DNA of 64,000 nt from Allorhizobium borbori (GCF_014196535.1 NZ_JACIDU010000001.1:62001-126000); one strand, 5' to 3'. Numbered from the stretch's first letter, positions 26,560-36,824 are shown. A program made the numbers and translations. Notes: generated by a model from the letters alone, not told the origin.

Positions 26560-27612
26560 TCAGCCCTTGGCGCGGCCGATACTGCCCGCTTCCGGCCCCC
26601 AGACATCGGTCAGCGCAAAGCCGCCCTCGAAGGGATCGAACGGATCGAGCGCCACCTGATGCAGCCCGAAGGTAAAGCCGCGCCCGGTGATGGTCGGGAT
26701 GATCGCCTGATGCCCCGCAACCTCGGTGACGGCGGCAAGGCCAACCTCGAATTCCGAGCCGATGGTGGAGCGCGACTTGTACGTGTCGCCAACCTTCACC
26801 TTGCCGCGGGCGTAGAGCGTGGCGAGATTGGCCGAATTGCCGGTACCGCAGGGCGAACGATCAACCCGGCCCGGCCACATCGTTGTAGCCGTACGGATTG
26901 CGCCATCCGGATCGACGCCGCGGAACATGACATAGGCGACACCGCTGATCGCCGGGATTTCCGGATGAACGACAGTGAAGGCCGCGTTGATCGACGCCTT
27001 CAACGCCATGCCGGCCTCCACCAGTGCGCGGGCACTCGCCTCGTTGATCTCCAGACCAAGCTGATCGGCATCGACCAGCGCGTAGAAAATGCCCCCATAG
27101 GACAGATCGAACCGCACCTTGCCCCAAGGGGCGACCTCGATTTCCGCATCCAGCGTGTGGACGAAGGAGGGCACCATGGTCAGCTTCACCTTTTCGCAGC
27201 GCCCGTCGCGGCAGGTCGCCGTGGCCTTGACCAGGCCGGCGGCAGTTTCGAGCATCACGATGGTTTCCGGCTCCTTCATCTCCACCATGCCGCTTTCGAG
27301 CAGCGCGGTCGTGACGCAGATGGAGTTGGAGCCGGAGGAGGCGTGCGCCTGATCAGGCTGAAGAATGATGAAGGCGAAGTCCGCCGCCGGGTTCTTCGCC
27401 GGCAGTACGAGATTGACGGAACCGATGGGTGCTCCGCGCGGCTCAAGACAGACCATGCGCCTCAGCGCCTCGCCTTTCGGGTCGGTGTTCAGCCAGTGAA
27501 GCTGTTCCGCCACGGTTTCACCGGGGATCTTCGGCACGCCGCCTATGGCGGCCTTGCCGATTTCACCTTCGCAATGAACATCCAGAAGCTGAAGTGTACG
27601 CTTCCACCGCAT
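26560..27612 (-). CDS. Proline racemase family protein (hydroxyproline epimerase/dehydratase type)
   Basis: 350-residue member of the proline racemase superfamily. The second active-site motif is intact (DRSPCGTGNSA, Cys255), but the first, normally CGH, reads SSGSNS, with Ser93 in place of Cys. Published work on this superfamily describes Ser/Cys members that act on 4-hydroxyproline and trans-3-hydroxyproline (epimerase and dehydratase); from memory, not verified. ATG 27612 is preceded by AGGACGAAAA. It lies eight bases after a lipoprotein hydrolase gene, and no hydroxyproline genes are near. Confidence 0.85.
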   Translation of the reverse strand: MRWKRTLQLLDVHCEGEIGKAAIGGVPKIPGETVAEQLHWLNTDPKGEALRRMVCLEPRGAPIGSVNLVLPAKNPAADFAFIILQPDQAHASSGSNSICVTTALLESGMVEMKEPETIVMLETAAGLVKATATCRDGRCEKVKLTMVPSFVHTLDAEIEVAPWGKVRFDLSYGGIFYALVDADQLGLEINEASARALVEAGMALKASINAAFTVVHPEIPAISGVAYVMFRGVDPDGAIRTATTMWPGRVDRSPCGTGNSANLATLYARGKVKVGDTYKSRSTIGSEFEVGLAAVTEVAGHQAIIPTITGRGFTFGLHQVALDPFDPFEGGFALTDVWGPEAGSIGRAKG

Positions 27613-27620
27613 TTTTCGTC

Positions 27621-28919
27621 CTATCGTTCGTTGCCGGTAACAATCTGAAGCGGTGCGCCAAAGGAGCCGACGGTCGTGCCGACCGATCCGGTCATGCGCT
27701 GCCACTGGCCACCATAGTTGCGCCGCGTATTGGCGTCGAACACCGCAATCGGCGTGGAAACGGCAACCGAAGCCGCCTGCCCGACGGTGTTGGCGGCGCC
27801 GATGGCAACCGAGCCGAGCGCCTCGCCGATACCGACATCGGAATCGGTGACCGTTTGGCCAGCAGCAAGACGCGTGCCGATGAGCTTTACCACTTCAGGG
27901 CTTTCGGCGAACTTGCCGTGATTGAGTCTATCGCCCGACTTCATCTTGGTGAGATCGATGACGGTAATGCCGAGCTTTTCCAGCGCCGAGCGATAGGGCT
28001 CGTTAGCCGGATCGATCTGGCCCAGACGATCGACATTGCCGGCAATGCGGCGAGACACAAGCAATGCCCGGTCATCCTGCGAGGTGAAAATGGTGAACTT
28101 CGGGCCTTTCTGACCAATCTCGGAAATCTGCCGCCCGAACACATCGACATCGAGGTCGGGGGCTGCGAGAATGACGTTGCGGATCTTGGAAGCAACGTGC
28201 TTGTCGCGGATCGCCATCTGGCGCAGCGCTTCCATTGCGAGCCACGTTCCCATCGAATGGGCCATGACTGTGACTTCGCCAACCGAGGGTTCGCTGGCGA
28301 CGTTGCGCAGCAACTCCTCCAGCGAATCGCGCGAATAGTTGGTGCTTTCCTTGTCGTAATTGTAGTCGAAGATGCTCGCACGCGATGGCCAGGTGAAAAT
28401 GACCGGCGCCACATCCGCATTGGAGTCATGCACGATCTGGGCAAAGCGGTAGACCGCATCCTCATATCGGTTATTGAAGCCGTGCACGAACACCATGACG
28501 CGGCGGCTCTTGGTCAGGTGCGCGCGCCCCCATTCTCGCGCCTGCTGGGCGCCGAGCATCGGCTTGACTGAAACCGTCGTGAAGGATTTCAGGGGATCGG
28601 CCGGCAGCTTTTTCGGCCACTGCACCTGCCCGACGACCCGGTTCGCGTCGGGCGGGATGGACACGGTGATGGCCGAAAGCGCAAGCCCCGTTCCCCGTTC
28701 CCCGGAAAACAGCACGGCCGGATCAGCCGCCGGCGCACGGGTTGTTGCCACAAGCAGGTCAACCTTGGAAGTGCCCGGTGCGTTGACGGCCTCCGGCTGC
28801 ATGACGCCGATGGGCCGTCCGCCACAGGCGGCAAGGAACAGCGTTGCGGCCACCATGACCATGATGCGTGCGCCGCGTCCGAAGCCTCGAAGGTCCTGAC
28901 CGCCAAAGATGGACGACAT
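27621..28919 (-). CDS. Alpha/beta hydrolase lipoprotein (DUF900-type)
   Basis: 432 residues. An N-terminal membrane segment ends in a lipobox (LFLAACGG, Cys about 32), so it should be a lipoprotein. The hydrolase domain shows FVHGFNNRYEDA and the nucleophile motif VMAHSMGTWL, then ILAAPDLDVDVF and a His near RLNHGKF. The DUF900 family is of unknown function. The C-terminal 90 residues are low-complexity and Gly/Ala/Thr-rich. It is transcribed with the proline-racemase-like gene (8-bp gap). Confidence 0.82.
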   Translation of the reverse strand: MSSIFGGQDLRGFGRGARIMVMVAATLFLAACGGRPIGVMQPEAVNAPGTSKVDLLVATTRAPAADPAVLFSGERGTGLALSAITVSIPPDANRVVGQVQWPKKLPADPLKSFTTVSVKPMLGAQQAREWGRAHLTKSRRVMVFVHGFNNRYEDAVYRFAQIVHDSNADVAPVIFTWPSRASIFDYNYDKESTNYSRDSLEELLRNVASEPSVGEVTVMAHSMGTWLAMEALRQMAIRDKHVASKIRNVILAAPDLDVDVFGRQISEIGQKGPKFTIFTSQDDRALLVSRRIAGNVDRLGQIDPANEPYRSALEKLGITVIDLTKMKSGDRLNHGKFAESPEVVKLIGTRLAAGQTVTDSDVGIGEALGSVAIGAANTVGQAASVAVSTPIAVFDANTRRNYGGQWQRMTGSVGTTVGSFGAPLQIVTGNER

Positions 28920-29001
28920 GCCGCTTTCCCGTCAAATCGTTAAGGAGGCTTAACCTTTAGTGCCACGCCCGACGGATTGCCAGTGGCTGAACGACAACAT
29001 C

Positions 29002-29031
29002 AACGCAAAAGGGCGCCCGAAGGCGCCCTTT
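29002..29031 (-). terminator. Terminator after the acetyl-CoA hydrolase gene
   Basis: A perfect 10-bp stem AAAGGGCGCC / GGCGCCCTTT with a four-base loop, followed on the minus strand by a T-run (TTTTGCG), starting 25 bases past the stop. Confidence 0.9.
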
Positions 29032-29056
29032 CCGATTTCGTATCCGTAATGCCGGA

Positions 29057-30544
29057 TCAGAGCATGGTGCCCTTGGAAGCCAGGTTGACGTGCCAGGAGA
29101 AGGCTTCTTCCAGCAGGTGCGGGGTGTGACCGCCACGCTTGACGGCGCGCTCGTAGTAATCCGTGATCATGTCGCGATACAGCGGATGCACGCAGTTCTT
29201 GATGATGAGCGGAGCGCGTTCACGCGGCGCCAGGCCACGCAGGTCGGCGAGGCCGATTTCGGTGGCGACGACGGCCACGTCGTGTTCCGTGTGGTCGATA
29301 TGGGCGACCATCGGCACGATCGAGGAGATCTTGCCTTCCTTGGCGATCGACTTCGTCACGAAGATCGACATCTGGCCGGAGCGAGCGAAGTCGCCCGAAC
29401 CGCCGATGCCGTTCATCATGTGCGTGCCGCCGACATGCGTCGAGTTCACGTTGCCGTAGATGTCGAATTCGAGCGCGGTGTTGATGCAGATCAGGCCGAG
29501 GCGGCGGGAGATTTCCGGGTTGTTGGAAATTTCCTGCGGACGCAGAACGATCTTTTCCTTGAAGGAAGCGAGGTTGGCCATCACGTGATCGTTCGTGGCT
29601 GCGGAGAGCGAGAACGAGGTCGTGGAAGCACGCAACAGCTTGCCGCTCTCAAACAGTTCGAAGGTCGAATCCTGCAGAACTTCCGAATACATTTCCAGAT
29701 CGTAGAACGGCGAGTCCTGGAAGCCGGACATGACCGCATTGGCAATGGTGCCGATGCCGCACTGCATGGGACGCAGCGAGTGGGTCAGACGGCCCTGCTT
29801 CACTTCGTTCTTGAGGAAGTCGAGCAGGTGACCGGCGATCTGAGCGGTTTCTTCATCCGGCGGCAGGTTGTTGGCGGCGCTGTCCGGGATGTTGGTCTCG
29901 ACAATCGCGGCGATCTTCGACGGATCGACGGCGAAATACGGAACGCCGATGCGGTCCATCGTGGAGTTGATCCGGATCGGCGTACGGTTCGGGCGCTTTT
30001 CCGGAATGTAGACGTCATGCATGCCTTCAAGCTGGTCCGTGTGGGCCAGGTTCAGCTCGACAATGACCTGGTCGGCGTCGAGTGCGAAGGTCGCGGAGTT
30101 ACCGACCGAGCTGGTCGGAACGATGTAGCCGTCTTCCGTGATGGCGCAGGCTTCGATAACGGCGGTGTCGACCTTCTTGATCTGGTCGGCGCGCATGGCT
30201 TCAGCGGTCAACGACAGATGCTGGTCGATGAACATGATCTCGCCGTTGTTGATCGCCTTGCGCATGACCGGGTCAGCCTGGAAGGGCGAACGGCGGGTCA
30301 GCAGGTGGGCGGCGGCCATCTTGCCGTCCATGTCGTTGCCGAGCGATGCGCCGGTGAACAGCTCGATCTTGAGGCCATCATTCTTGGCGCGCTCGACGAG
30401 AGCCGGCGGCACAACCTTCGCCTCACCGGCGCGGGTGAAGCCGCTCATCCCGAGACGGCTACCGTTCTTTACCAGCGAAGCTGCCTCTTCGGCACTTACC
30501 ACTTTATCCAGAAGCGCTTTGCGGCGCACGCGGTCACGAAGCAT
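29057..30544 (-). CDS. Acetyl-CoA hydrolase/succinyl-CoA:acetate CoA-transferase family
   Basis: 495-residue class I CoA-transferase-fold protein. The N-terminal half has GMSGFTRAGEAKVVPPAL and the C-terminal half GLICINTALEFDIYGNVNST, whose Glu is the expected acyl-carrying residue, then GIGGSGDFARSG. Family members either hydrolyse acetyl-CoA or move CoA between succinyl-CoA and acetate; the motifs do not separate the two. ATG 30544, with GAGGG about nine bases upstream, gives the normal start MLRDRVRRKALLDKVV. It stands alone. Confidence 0.92.
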   Translation of the reverse strand: MLRDRVRRKALLDKVVSAEEAASLVKNGSRLGMSGFTRAGEAKVVPPALVERAKNDGLKIELFTGASLGNDMDGKMAAAHLLTRRSPFQADPVMRKAINNGEIMFIDQHLSLTAEAMRADQIKKVDTAVIEACAITEDGYIVPTSSVGNSATFALDADQVIVELNLAHTDQLEGMHDVYIPEKRPNRTPIRINSTMDRIGVPYFAVDPSKIAAIVETNIPDSAANNLPPDEETAQIAGHLLDFLKNEVKQGRLTHSLRPMQCGIGTIANAVMSGFQDSPFYDLEMYSEVLQDSTFELFESGKLLRASTTSFSLSAATNDHVMANLASFKEKIVLRPQEISNNPEISRRLGLICINTALEFDIYGNVNSTHVGGTHMMNGIGGSGDFARSGQMSIFVTKSIAKEGKISSIVPMVAHIDHTEHDVAVVATEIGLADLRGLAPRERAPLIIKNCVHPLYRDMITDYYERAVKRGGHTPHLLEEAFSWHVNLASKGTML

Positions 30545-30898
30545 AGGCAATCCCTCTTTGCGTAATGGTCGTAAAACCCTTGTTTCCTCAACCCAAGGTG
30601 CGCGGGCGCCAGAAGCATCCACGAACACACTTATGCCTGCAATAATCACCGGTGTACGAAAAGCAATTACCCATGAGACTAAGACACATCGGAATCTTTG
30701 GCCCATTGCGCGCTGCAACCTTGGCGCAAAACAGGAAAATTCCGTTCCCCGTCAAGTGCATCGCCATTTAAGCCACTGTTTCGTAATAGATTTTCAGCAA
30801 GCTCGAACGGTTCGGGGCTAGGCTGGCGATCGGCAGACGTCGTTAACGATCCGCTGCATCTCGAATGCGCTGCAACAACGTTTTCCCGGCAAAGATGT
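30545..30898. other. Gene-free stretch, 354 bp
   Basis: Between two minus-strand genes. It should hold the promoter of the CoA-transferase gene near its left side and the 3' end of the LysR transcript on its right. I see no clear -35/-10 pair, no strong hairpin and no convincing small gene. The GCTGCATC and GCGCTGCAAC segments near 30855-30875 form only a loose repeat. Confidence 0.5.
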
Positions 30899-31870
30899 TC
30901 ACGATGCCGTGCGGTCGGGCAGCCAGTCCGACGGACGGGAAGAGAGATTGCCAACCGGGGCGATATGGCTTTCCGCCCAGGTGCGGATGACGGCCCCCAA
31001 CTCACGAAACTCGGCGGCGCGTGAGGAATTCTTGCGCCAGCAAAGTCCGATCTGGCGCACGGCGCCTTCGCTTTCGGCCAACGGCCGGGTCGTGACATTG
31101 CTTTCGTTGAGAAGGCCACTGGAGATCGCCAGATCCGGCACGAGCGTCGCACCCAGCCCTTCGGCGACCATGGCGACGAGCGTGTAGAGGCTGGTGCCCT
31201 GAAACGTGGTGACGGCCTGGCCCGAAAGCCCCTTGAGGAAGGGCAGCGCGTGGCTGTGCAGGCAATGGTCCTTTTCGAGCAGCATGATCGGCACGCCGCG
31301 CACATCGTCATTGCTCACACTTTCCAGTGCGGCCAGGTGATCGTCCGGGTTGCAGGCCAGCCGATAGCCGTCGGAAAACAGCATGAAGGTTTCGCAACCC
31401 TCCGCCTCGTACGGGAAGGCCATCAGCACCAGATCGAGCCTACCGGCATGCAGCCGTTCCAGCAATTCCGCCGTCTTGTCCTCGCGCAGGATAAGGCGCA
31501 TGTCCGGAAAGAGGCCGATGATATGAGGCACGAGCTTTGGCAGCAGGAAAGGACCGATGGTGGGGATGACGCCCAGTTCCAGCCGCCCCGATAGCGGATT
31601 GGCGGCGCGCGCACCGATCTCGACCAGTTCCTCCGCATCGCGCAGGATGAAGCGGGCGCGCTCGACAATGCGCCGGCCGACCGGCGTAATCATCACGGAG
31701 CGCTTGGTGCGTTCGGCCACCGCCACGCCCAGCAGCGATTCCAACTCCTGAATGCCGGCAGAGAGTGTGGATTGCGTAACCTGGCAGGCTTCCGCCGCCT
31801 CGCCAAAATGAAGGTGATCGGCAAGAGCGACCAGATAGCGAAGCTGGCGCAGATTGGGCAGCGGGTTCAA
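30899..31870 (-). CDS. LysR-family regulator, OxyR/LsrB-like
   Basis: About 323 residues. The N-terminal helix-turn-helix (NLRQLRYLVALADHLHFGEAAEACQ then VTQSTLSAGIQELE) and the effector domain start (GRLELGVIPTIGPFLLPKLVP) closely resemble OxyR. The peroxide-sensing Cys of OxyR (C199) is kept in EKDHCLHSHALPF, but the partner Cys (C208) is Leu here. The TTG at 31870 is my choice, with AGGAA about eight bases upstream; a GTG at 31921 lacks a ribosome site. It is divergent from a LysE exporter gene over 205 bp and may control it. Confidence 0.85.
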   Translation of the reverse strand: MNPLPNLRQLRYLVALADHLHFGEAAEACQVTQSTLSAGIQELESLLGVAVAERTKRSVMITPVGRRIVERARFILRDAEELVEIGARAANPLSGRLELGVIPTIGPFLLPKLVPHIIGLFPDMRLILREDKTAELLERLHAGRLDLVLMAFPYEAEGCETFMLFSDGYRLACNPDDHLAALESVSNDDVRGVPIMLLEKDHCLHSHALPFLKGLSGQAVTTFQGTSLYTLVAMVAEGLGATLVPDLAISSGLLNESNVTTRPLAESEGAVRQIGLCWRKNSSRAAEFRELGAVIRTWAESHIAPVGNLSSRPSDWLPDRTAS

Positions 31871-32075
31871 CCGTTCATTCCTCAGACACTCCCGACCTTC
31901 CTGTTTTTTGCCGGAATGCACAGTCTATCGCACAGGAATGAGCAGGGCGCAAATGGTGCGGCCCCAGCCCATGCCCGGCTCATCGCTTCCATCAGCAATC
32001 CTTTCGCGTCAGCCCTTGCGCCAGACAGACCGGGGGAGAATAGTAGCCTTCCCGTCACATCCGGACGACACGCCC

Positions 32076-32720
32076 ATGGACCTCCTGCCGACGCTTGCCC
32101 ATCTCGCCGCCATTCACCTTCTCATGGCCATGGTGCCGGGACCCAACACGGTTGCCGTCAGCTATTGCGCCGCCGGCATGTCCCGCCGCGCAGGCCTGCA
32201 CGCGGCGGGTGGCATTGCGCTGGCCTCACTCATCTGGGTGTCGCTCAGCCTTGCCGGCATCGGCATCGTCCTGCTCGAAGCCGGCACGCTCTACCGGACC
32301 ATCCGTCTGGCGGGCGCACTCTATCTGCTATGGGTCGGCTACAAGTTGCTGCGCTCCACCTTCATTAAGCCAGCGGCAACCGCATCCGCAAACCCGCCCG
32401 TCTATCGGCACCCCTTGTTCTCCGGCTTCGTCACCACGCTCAGCAATCCGAAGTCGGCGATCTTCTGGACCAGCGTGTTTGCGCTGGTGGTGCCGGCCCA
32501 TGCGCCCGCTTGGTTCTATGGCGCGGTGCTCGTCATTGTGGGGCTTCAAGCCTTCGTCTGGTATGGCATCGTTGCGCTTGCCCTTTCCTCGGGCGTCAGC
32601 CGCCGCTATTACACCAGGCTGACACAGGCGTTGAACGGTGTCGCCGGTTTCGCCATGAGCGTTTTCGGCTTCAAGATCCTCAACGACATCCGCATCGAAA
32701 GCTTCGTTTCGCAGGATTGA
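32076..32720 (+). CDS. LysE/RhtB family amino-acid exporter
   Basis: 215-residue inner-membrane protein with five to six hydrophobic helices. The family signature is present: MVPGPNTVAVSYCAAGMSRRAGLHAAGG in the first third, YLLWVGYKLLRS, and the FVTTLSNPKSAIFWTSVF loop. It is expected to export an amino acid or analogue. ATG 32076 gives the standard length although its ribosome site is weak. A PfkB kinase gene follows after six bases. Confidence 0.9.
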   Translation: MDLLPTLAHLAAIHLLMAMVPGPNTVAVSYCAAGMSRRAGLHAAGGIALASLIWVSLSLAGIGIVLLEAGTLYRTIRLAGALYLLWVGYKLLRSTFIKPAATASANPPVYRHPLFSGFVTTLSNPKSAIFWTSVFALVVPAHAPAWFYGAVLVIVGLQAFVWYGIVALALSSGVSRRYYTRLTQALNGVAGFAMSVFGFKILNDIRIESFVSQD

Positions 32721-32726
32721 GGCCCA

Positions 32727-33557
32727 ATGGCGCATATACTGGTTGCCGGAAACATCAATCACGACCGGGTCTGGCACCTCGACCGCCCCCTCACCCCCGG
32801 CGGCCGGCTATCCTGCGTAAACCGCGAAGTGCGGCTGGGCGGCGGCGCTTTCCACACCGGCGCACAATTGCTGCGGCTTGGCCATGCCGTGACCATCGCC
32901 GGCCACCTGATGGACGACGAGACGGGCCACAAAGCCCTTTCGACGCTTGAAACCATGGGCTTCGATACCGCGCGGGTCTCGATGATCCCCGGCGAGACCG
33001 CCGCCGCCGATATTCTGCTCGACCCCACCGGCGAGCGCACGATCATCGCGCCACCGAACCGCAAGCGGCTGGCGGCCGACCTTTTCGGCGCGGTCGATAC
33101 CGATGCCATCTACGTCAACGCCAGCGAATGCGGCCCCGGCCTGCTCGCAGCCATGGAGAAAGCCCCGCTTTCCATCGCGCAGTTTCCGGCGAAGGAGGCC
33201 GCTCGGCCTGCCGACATTCTCATCGGCTCGGCAGCGGACATGGCGGGGCACGACTATGCGGATCTTTGGTCCGTGGCGCATCGTATCGCCGGGACTCGGC
33301 TTTCCCATTTCGTCATCACCGACGGACCGGACCCGGTGCGGTTGATGGACAGCGCGGCGATCCGGCTGGTGCCACCGCCCGAACGGCTGCAACTGGCCGA
33401 TACGATCGGTGCGGGCGACACGTTCGCCGGCAGCTATCTGCACGCCATCCTTGCCGGCCATGCGCCGCCGGAGGCCGCCCTTCTCGCCTGCCGGCTGACG
33501 GAGGACCACCTTATAGCGCGCCGTGACCGGGGCCAGAGTCCATCAGGTTCATTCTGA
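32727..33557 (+). CDS. PfkB-family carbohydrate kinase
   Basis: 276 residues of the ribokinase fold. It shows the N-terminal strand HILVAGNINHDRVW, a glycine pair in RLGGGAFHTG that contacts the sugar, and the ATP/anion-hole motif DTIGAGDTFAGSY with catalytic Asp. Substrate unknown. It is slightly shorter than ribokinase and ends in an atypical polar tail (RRDRGQSPSGSF). It is probably co-transcribed with the LysE gene. Confidence 0.85.
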   Translation: MAHILVAGNINHDRVWHLDRPLTPGGRLSCVNREVRLGGGAFHTGAQLLRLGHAVTIAGHLMDDETGHKALSTLETMGFDTARVSMIPGETAAADILLDPTGERTIIAPPNRKRLAADLFGAVDTDAIYVNASECGPGLLAAMEKAPLSIAQFPAKEAARPADILIGSAADMAGHDYADLWSVAHRIAGTRLSHFVITDGPDPVRLMDSAAIRLVPPPERLQLADTIGAGDTFAGSYLHAILAGHAPPEAALLACRLTEDHLIARRDRGQSPSGSF

Positions 33558-33586
33558 ACCGGTCAGACTCAAGCCTTTTTGTTTTC

Positions 33587-33631
33587 GTTTGTCTTTTCAG
33601 GAAAACCGGATTTCACTTTTCCCTGACAAAC
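33587..33631. repeat. 45-bp dispersed palindromic repeat, copy 1
   Basis: Bounded by GTTTGTC and GACAAAC, with AAAACCGGATTTCACTTTTC in the middle. A second, closely similar copy is at 51797-51839. It sits in the gap between the convergent PfkB kinase and dctD genes and can fold into an imperfect hairpin, so it may also act as a terminator for both. Confidence 0.8.
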
Positions 33632-33632
33632 T

Positions 33633-34982
33633 CTAGTCGCCGACGTAATCCGTCCGGGCGATGCCGTGGCGCTGGAGCTTGTCGTAGAAGGTCTTGCGGG
33701 CGATGCCGAGCGCCTCGACCGTGCCGGCTACATCGCCCTTCTGCTCCTTCAGCGTCTCGCGGATGATCTCGGCCTCGTAACGGTCGATCCGTTCCGGCAG
33801 CGTGCCGCCAGCGGCAAGCGCCGGCGATGGGGCTCCCACCGGCGCATCGCCCTCTAGGCCAAGCACCACCCGTTCGGCATAGTGGCCGAGTTCGCGAACA
33901 TTACCGGGCCAGGAATGTTCGGCAAGGTGGCGGGCCACCGTGGGGGTGATCGCGGGCACCTCGCGGTTGAAGCGTGACGCCGCGCGGGCGGCAAAATGGG
34001 CGTAGAGAAGCGGTACATCCTCGCGACGTTCACGCAGCGGCGGTATCGATAACGTCACCACATTCAGGCGGAAAAACAGATCCTCACGGAAATCGCCGCG
34101 TTCGGCCGGATTGCCGAGATCGATCTTGGCTGCGGCGACGACACGCAGATCGACCGGACGCACCTCGTTGACGCCCAGCGGAGAAACCTCGCGCTTTTCG
34201 AGAACCCGCAGCATCTTGACCTGAGCCGAGAGCGGCATGCTCTCGATTTCATCGAGAAACAGTGTGCCGCCGCTGGCATACTCAATGCGACCGACACGCT
34301 TCTTCTGGGCCCCGGTGAAGGCGCCGGCCTCGTGGCCGAACAGTTCCGCCTCGATGACGCTTTCAGGCAATGCCCCACAGTTCAGCGCCACGAAATGGCC
34401 GGAGGCGCGGCGGCTCCAGCGGTGGAGCAGCGTCGCCACCACTTCCTTGCCGCTGCCGGTTTCACCGGCCACCAGCACATCCACATCGGTATTGGCGATG
34501 TGGCGGATGGTGTTGCGCAACCGCTCCATGGCCGGTGTCTGACCGATCAACGGCGCATCGCCCTCCGCCTTTTCAGCGGCAAGCCGCAGGCTGCGGTTTT
34601 CGATGATGAGGCGACGCTTTTCCATGGCCCGCAGCGCGCTCTGCACCAGTCGGTCCGCCGGGAAAGGCTTGGCAATGAAATCATAGGCCCCCTCCTGAAT
34701 GGCCCGGACCGCCATCGGAATATCGCCATGGCCGGTGACGAGAATGACCGGCAGATCGGGGTCCATCGCCCGTAGCCGCTCGAAAAGCTGCAAGCCGTCA
34801 ATGCCCGGCATGCGGATGTCGGAAATGACGACGCCACCGAAATCCGGCGAGATCATTTGAAGGGCTTCCGCCGCGCTCGCAAACGGCGTCACCAGGAAGC
34901 CCGCGAGATCGAGCGTCTGGGTCATGGCCTTGCGAAGCTGGGCGTCGTCATCGACAAGAAGAACGGGTCCGAGCGCTTCCAT
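33633..34982 (-). CDS. dctD: C4-dicarboxylate transport response regulator DctD
   Basis: 449-residue NtrC-class activator. The receiver domain has phospho-acceptor D55 in [10 protein letters not shown]; the AAA+ domain has Walker A GETGSGKE, the sigma-54-contact loop GAFTGA, and Walker [12 protein letters not shown]; a Fis-type helix-turn-helix ends the protein ([20 protein letters not shown]). Phosphorylated by DctB, it binds upstream sites and activates sigma-54 polymerase at dctA. It is three bases downstream of dctB. Confidence 0.96.
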   Translation of the reverse strand: MEALGPVLLVDDDAQLRKAMTQTLDLAGFLVTPFASAAEALQMISPDFGGVVISDIRMPGIDGLQLFERLRAMDPDLPVILVTGHGDIPMAVRAIQEGAYDFIAKPFPADRLVQSALRAMEKRRLIIENRSLRLAAEKAEGDAPLIGQTPAMERLRNTIRHIANTDVDVLVAGETGSGKEVVATLLHRWSRRASGHFVALNCGALPESVIEAELFGHEAGAFTGAQKKRVGRIEYASGGTLFLDEIESMPLSAQVKMLRVLEKREVSPLGVNEVRPVDLRVVAAAKIDLGNPAERGDFREDLFFRLNVVTLSIPPLRERREDVPLLYAHFAARAASRFNREVPAITPTVARHLAEHSWPGNVRELGHYAERVVLGLEGDAPVGAPSPALAAGGTLPERIDRYEAEIIRETLKEQKGDVAGTVEALGIARKTFYDKLQRHGIARTDYVGD

Positions 34983-34985
34983 GGA

Positions 34986-36824
34986 TCAGGCTCTCCTCAG
35001 GTGAACGGCGAAGGAGGCGCCTTCCGGCCCGCTTTCCACCGTGATACGCCCGCCATAATCGGCAGCGATTTCGCGGGAAATGACCAGGCCGAGGCCAAGC
35101 CCCGCCTCCTTCGATGTGTTGAACGGGGTAAACAGCGCCTCGCGAATATCGGGCGCAATTCCCGGGCCGTTGTCGGCAACGGTCAGCACGACCTCATCCG
35201 CCCCCTCTTCGCGAACGCGAACCGAGACACGAGCGTCGTCCCGGCCGGCGACGGCCTCCAGCGCATTTTGCAGAAGGTTGATGATGATCTGCTCCAGCCG
35301 CACGCGGCTGCCGGATACCTTGAGCCCTGCCGGCGGCAGCACGATGTCCAGCGCGCCCATGTGACCGGCGAAGCGACTGCGCAACAGAAGAACCGCCCCT
35401 TCTATCACGTCCTTGACACCGGTCGGGCCAGCGGCAGAGCGGCCCTTGCGGGCAAGCGTCTTGAGATCAGCCGTAATGGTGCCGATACGCTCAGTGAGCG
35501 CTGCGATCTGCTCGAGGTTTTCGCCGGCCTCCGCAAGCCGCCCGCGTTCAATCAGTGTCTGGCCGTTATCGGCAAAGGCGCGGATCGTGGCAACCGGCTG
35601 GTTGATTTCATGCGCCACCCCGGCCGCCACCTGGCCGAGAATGGCAAGCCGGTTGGCCTGCACCAGATCCTGCTGCACGCTTTGCAGCTTGCGACCCGTA
35701 CGCTCGTGGTCGGATATTTCCGCCTGCAAGCGGTCGCGCGCCGCCGTCAGGTCACGGGTACGGGTTTCCACGCGCTGCTCCAGTTCCTCGCGCGCCACCC
35801 GCTCCGCCTCGATATTGCGCAGCGCCCGCTGGCGCCGCCGCAGCACAAAACCGGCAAGGCCGATGCCGGGCAGAAGCGTGGCAAAGGCAAACGACAGGTT
35901 CTGCCAGACCGCCCCTTCGATGGCCGCGCCCACCGGCAGCAGGAAATGCAACTGCCATTCGGTGGTCGGCACCGGCAGGCCGAGATGCAGCCACTCGGCG
36001 CCGCGCTGGTTGCGAACCAGTTCCGTGTCGTCGTTCAGCCGTTCCGCCGGCCTGAAGGGCAGTTGCGCCAACCGCGCATCGCCGAATTGCAGGCTTTCGG
36101 CAATCGTCGCCTTTTCAGCATCGGGGATCGGATCGATGGTCAGGAAGCGCCAGTCGGAAACGCTTGTCATCAGCACGATGCCGCGCCGGTCCGTGACATA
36201 GACCGGGCGCCCGCCAATACTCCAGTCCGCTTCCAGCCGGTTGAACTCCACCTTGGCGACGACGACGCCAAGCGCTTTTCCCGTCTCGCTTTCCACCCGC
36301 CGCGAGATGTAGAGGCCCGGCCGGCGGCTGACCGTGCCGAGCGCATATTGCTCCGCCCCGCCCGCCGCCATGGCATGGCCGAAATAGTCACGGAAGGCAT
36401 AGCTCGATCCGACGAAACTATCCGGTTCGCGAAAATTGCTGGCGGCAATCGCTACACCGTCCGGGCCGATGACATAGATGACCGAAGCCTGCGTGCTGAC
36501 AATCAGACCCTCCAGCTTGCGATTGACCCGCTCCAGCACCGGTGCGGCGCGGGTTTCCAGTGCATCGCGGAGATCGCTGTCGCCGGCCAGGATCAACGGT
36601 AGCGCGCGCGGGCGCTCCATTGCGGCGTTGAGCAGCGCCACCTTGAGCGCGGCATCGGTTTGCGCCTGCGCCTGCAACTCCCTTATCGCCCGCCCGCGAC
36701 CGATTTCCGCGGCAAACCACAACGTCGCAGCCACCAGCACAATGGCCACGGCAGCGAACACGATCCATTGACGGCGCGCGCTGCGCCTGATGTCACCGGC
36801 AGGAAAAGAGGGCGTCTCGGACAT
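34986..36824 (-). CDS. dctB: C4-dicarboxylate sensor histidine kinase DctB
   Basis: 612-residue membrane kinase. Segments: TM1 about 20-38, a periplasmic double-PAS/Cache sensor about 45-295 that binds dicarboxylates, TM2 about 308-328, a coiled coil about 330-390, and the HisKA box GVAHEINQP with H405. The ATPase region carries [16 protein letters not shown] and [10 protein letters not shown] chose ATG 36824 because upstream starts would place the protein across the dctA operator sites; no good ribosome site is visible. It forms a two-component pair with DctD. Confidence 0.93.
   Translation of the reverse strand: MSETPSFPAGDIRRSARRQWIVFAAVAIVLVAATLWFAAEIGRGRAIRELQAQAQTDAALKVALLNAAMERPRALPLILAGDSDLRDALETRAAPVLERVNRKLEGLIVSTQASVIYVIGPDGVAIAASNFREPDSFVGSSYAFRDYFGHAMAAGGAEQYALGTVSRRPGLYISRRVESETGKALGVVVAKVEFNRLEADWSIGGRPVYVTDRRGIVLMTSVSDWRFLTIDPIPDAEKATIAESLQFGDARLAQLPFRPAERLNDDTELVRNQRGAEWLHLGLPVPTTEWQLHFLLPVGAAIEGAVWQNLSFAFATLLPGIGLAGFVLRRRQRALRNIEAERVAREELEQRVETRTRDLTAARDRLQAEISDHERTGRKLQSVQQDLVQANRLAILGQVAAGVAHEINQPVATIRAFADNGQTLIERGRLAEAGENLEQIAALTERIGTITADLKTLARKGRSAAGPTGVKDVIEGAVLLLRSRFAGHMGALDIVLPPAGLKVSGSRVRLEQIIINLLQNALEAVAGRDDARVSVRVREEGADEVVLTVADNGPGIAPDIREALFTPFNTSKEAGLGLGLVISREIAADYGGRITVESGPEGASFAVHLRRA

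Noticed and set aside
32727-33557. Fructokinase or ribokinase name for the PfkB kinase
   Set aside because: It lacks the ribokinase-specific N-terminal glycine-lysine motif seen in the gene at 59835, so only the family name is supported.
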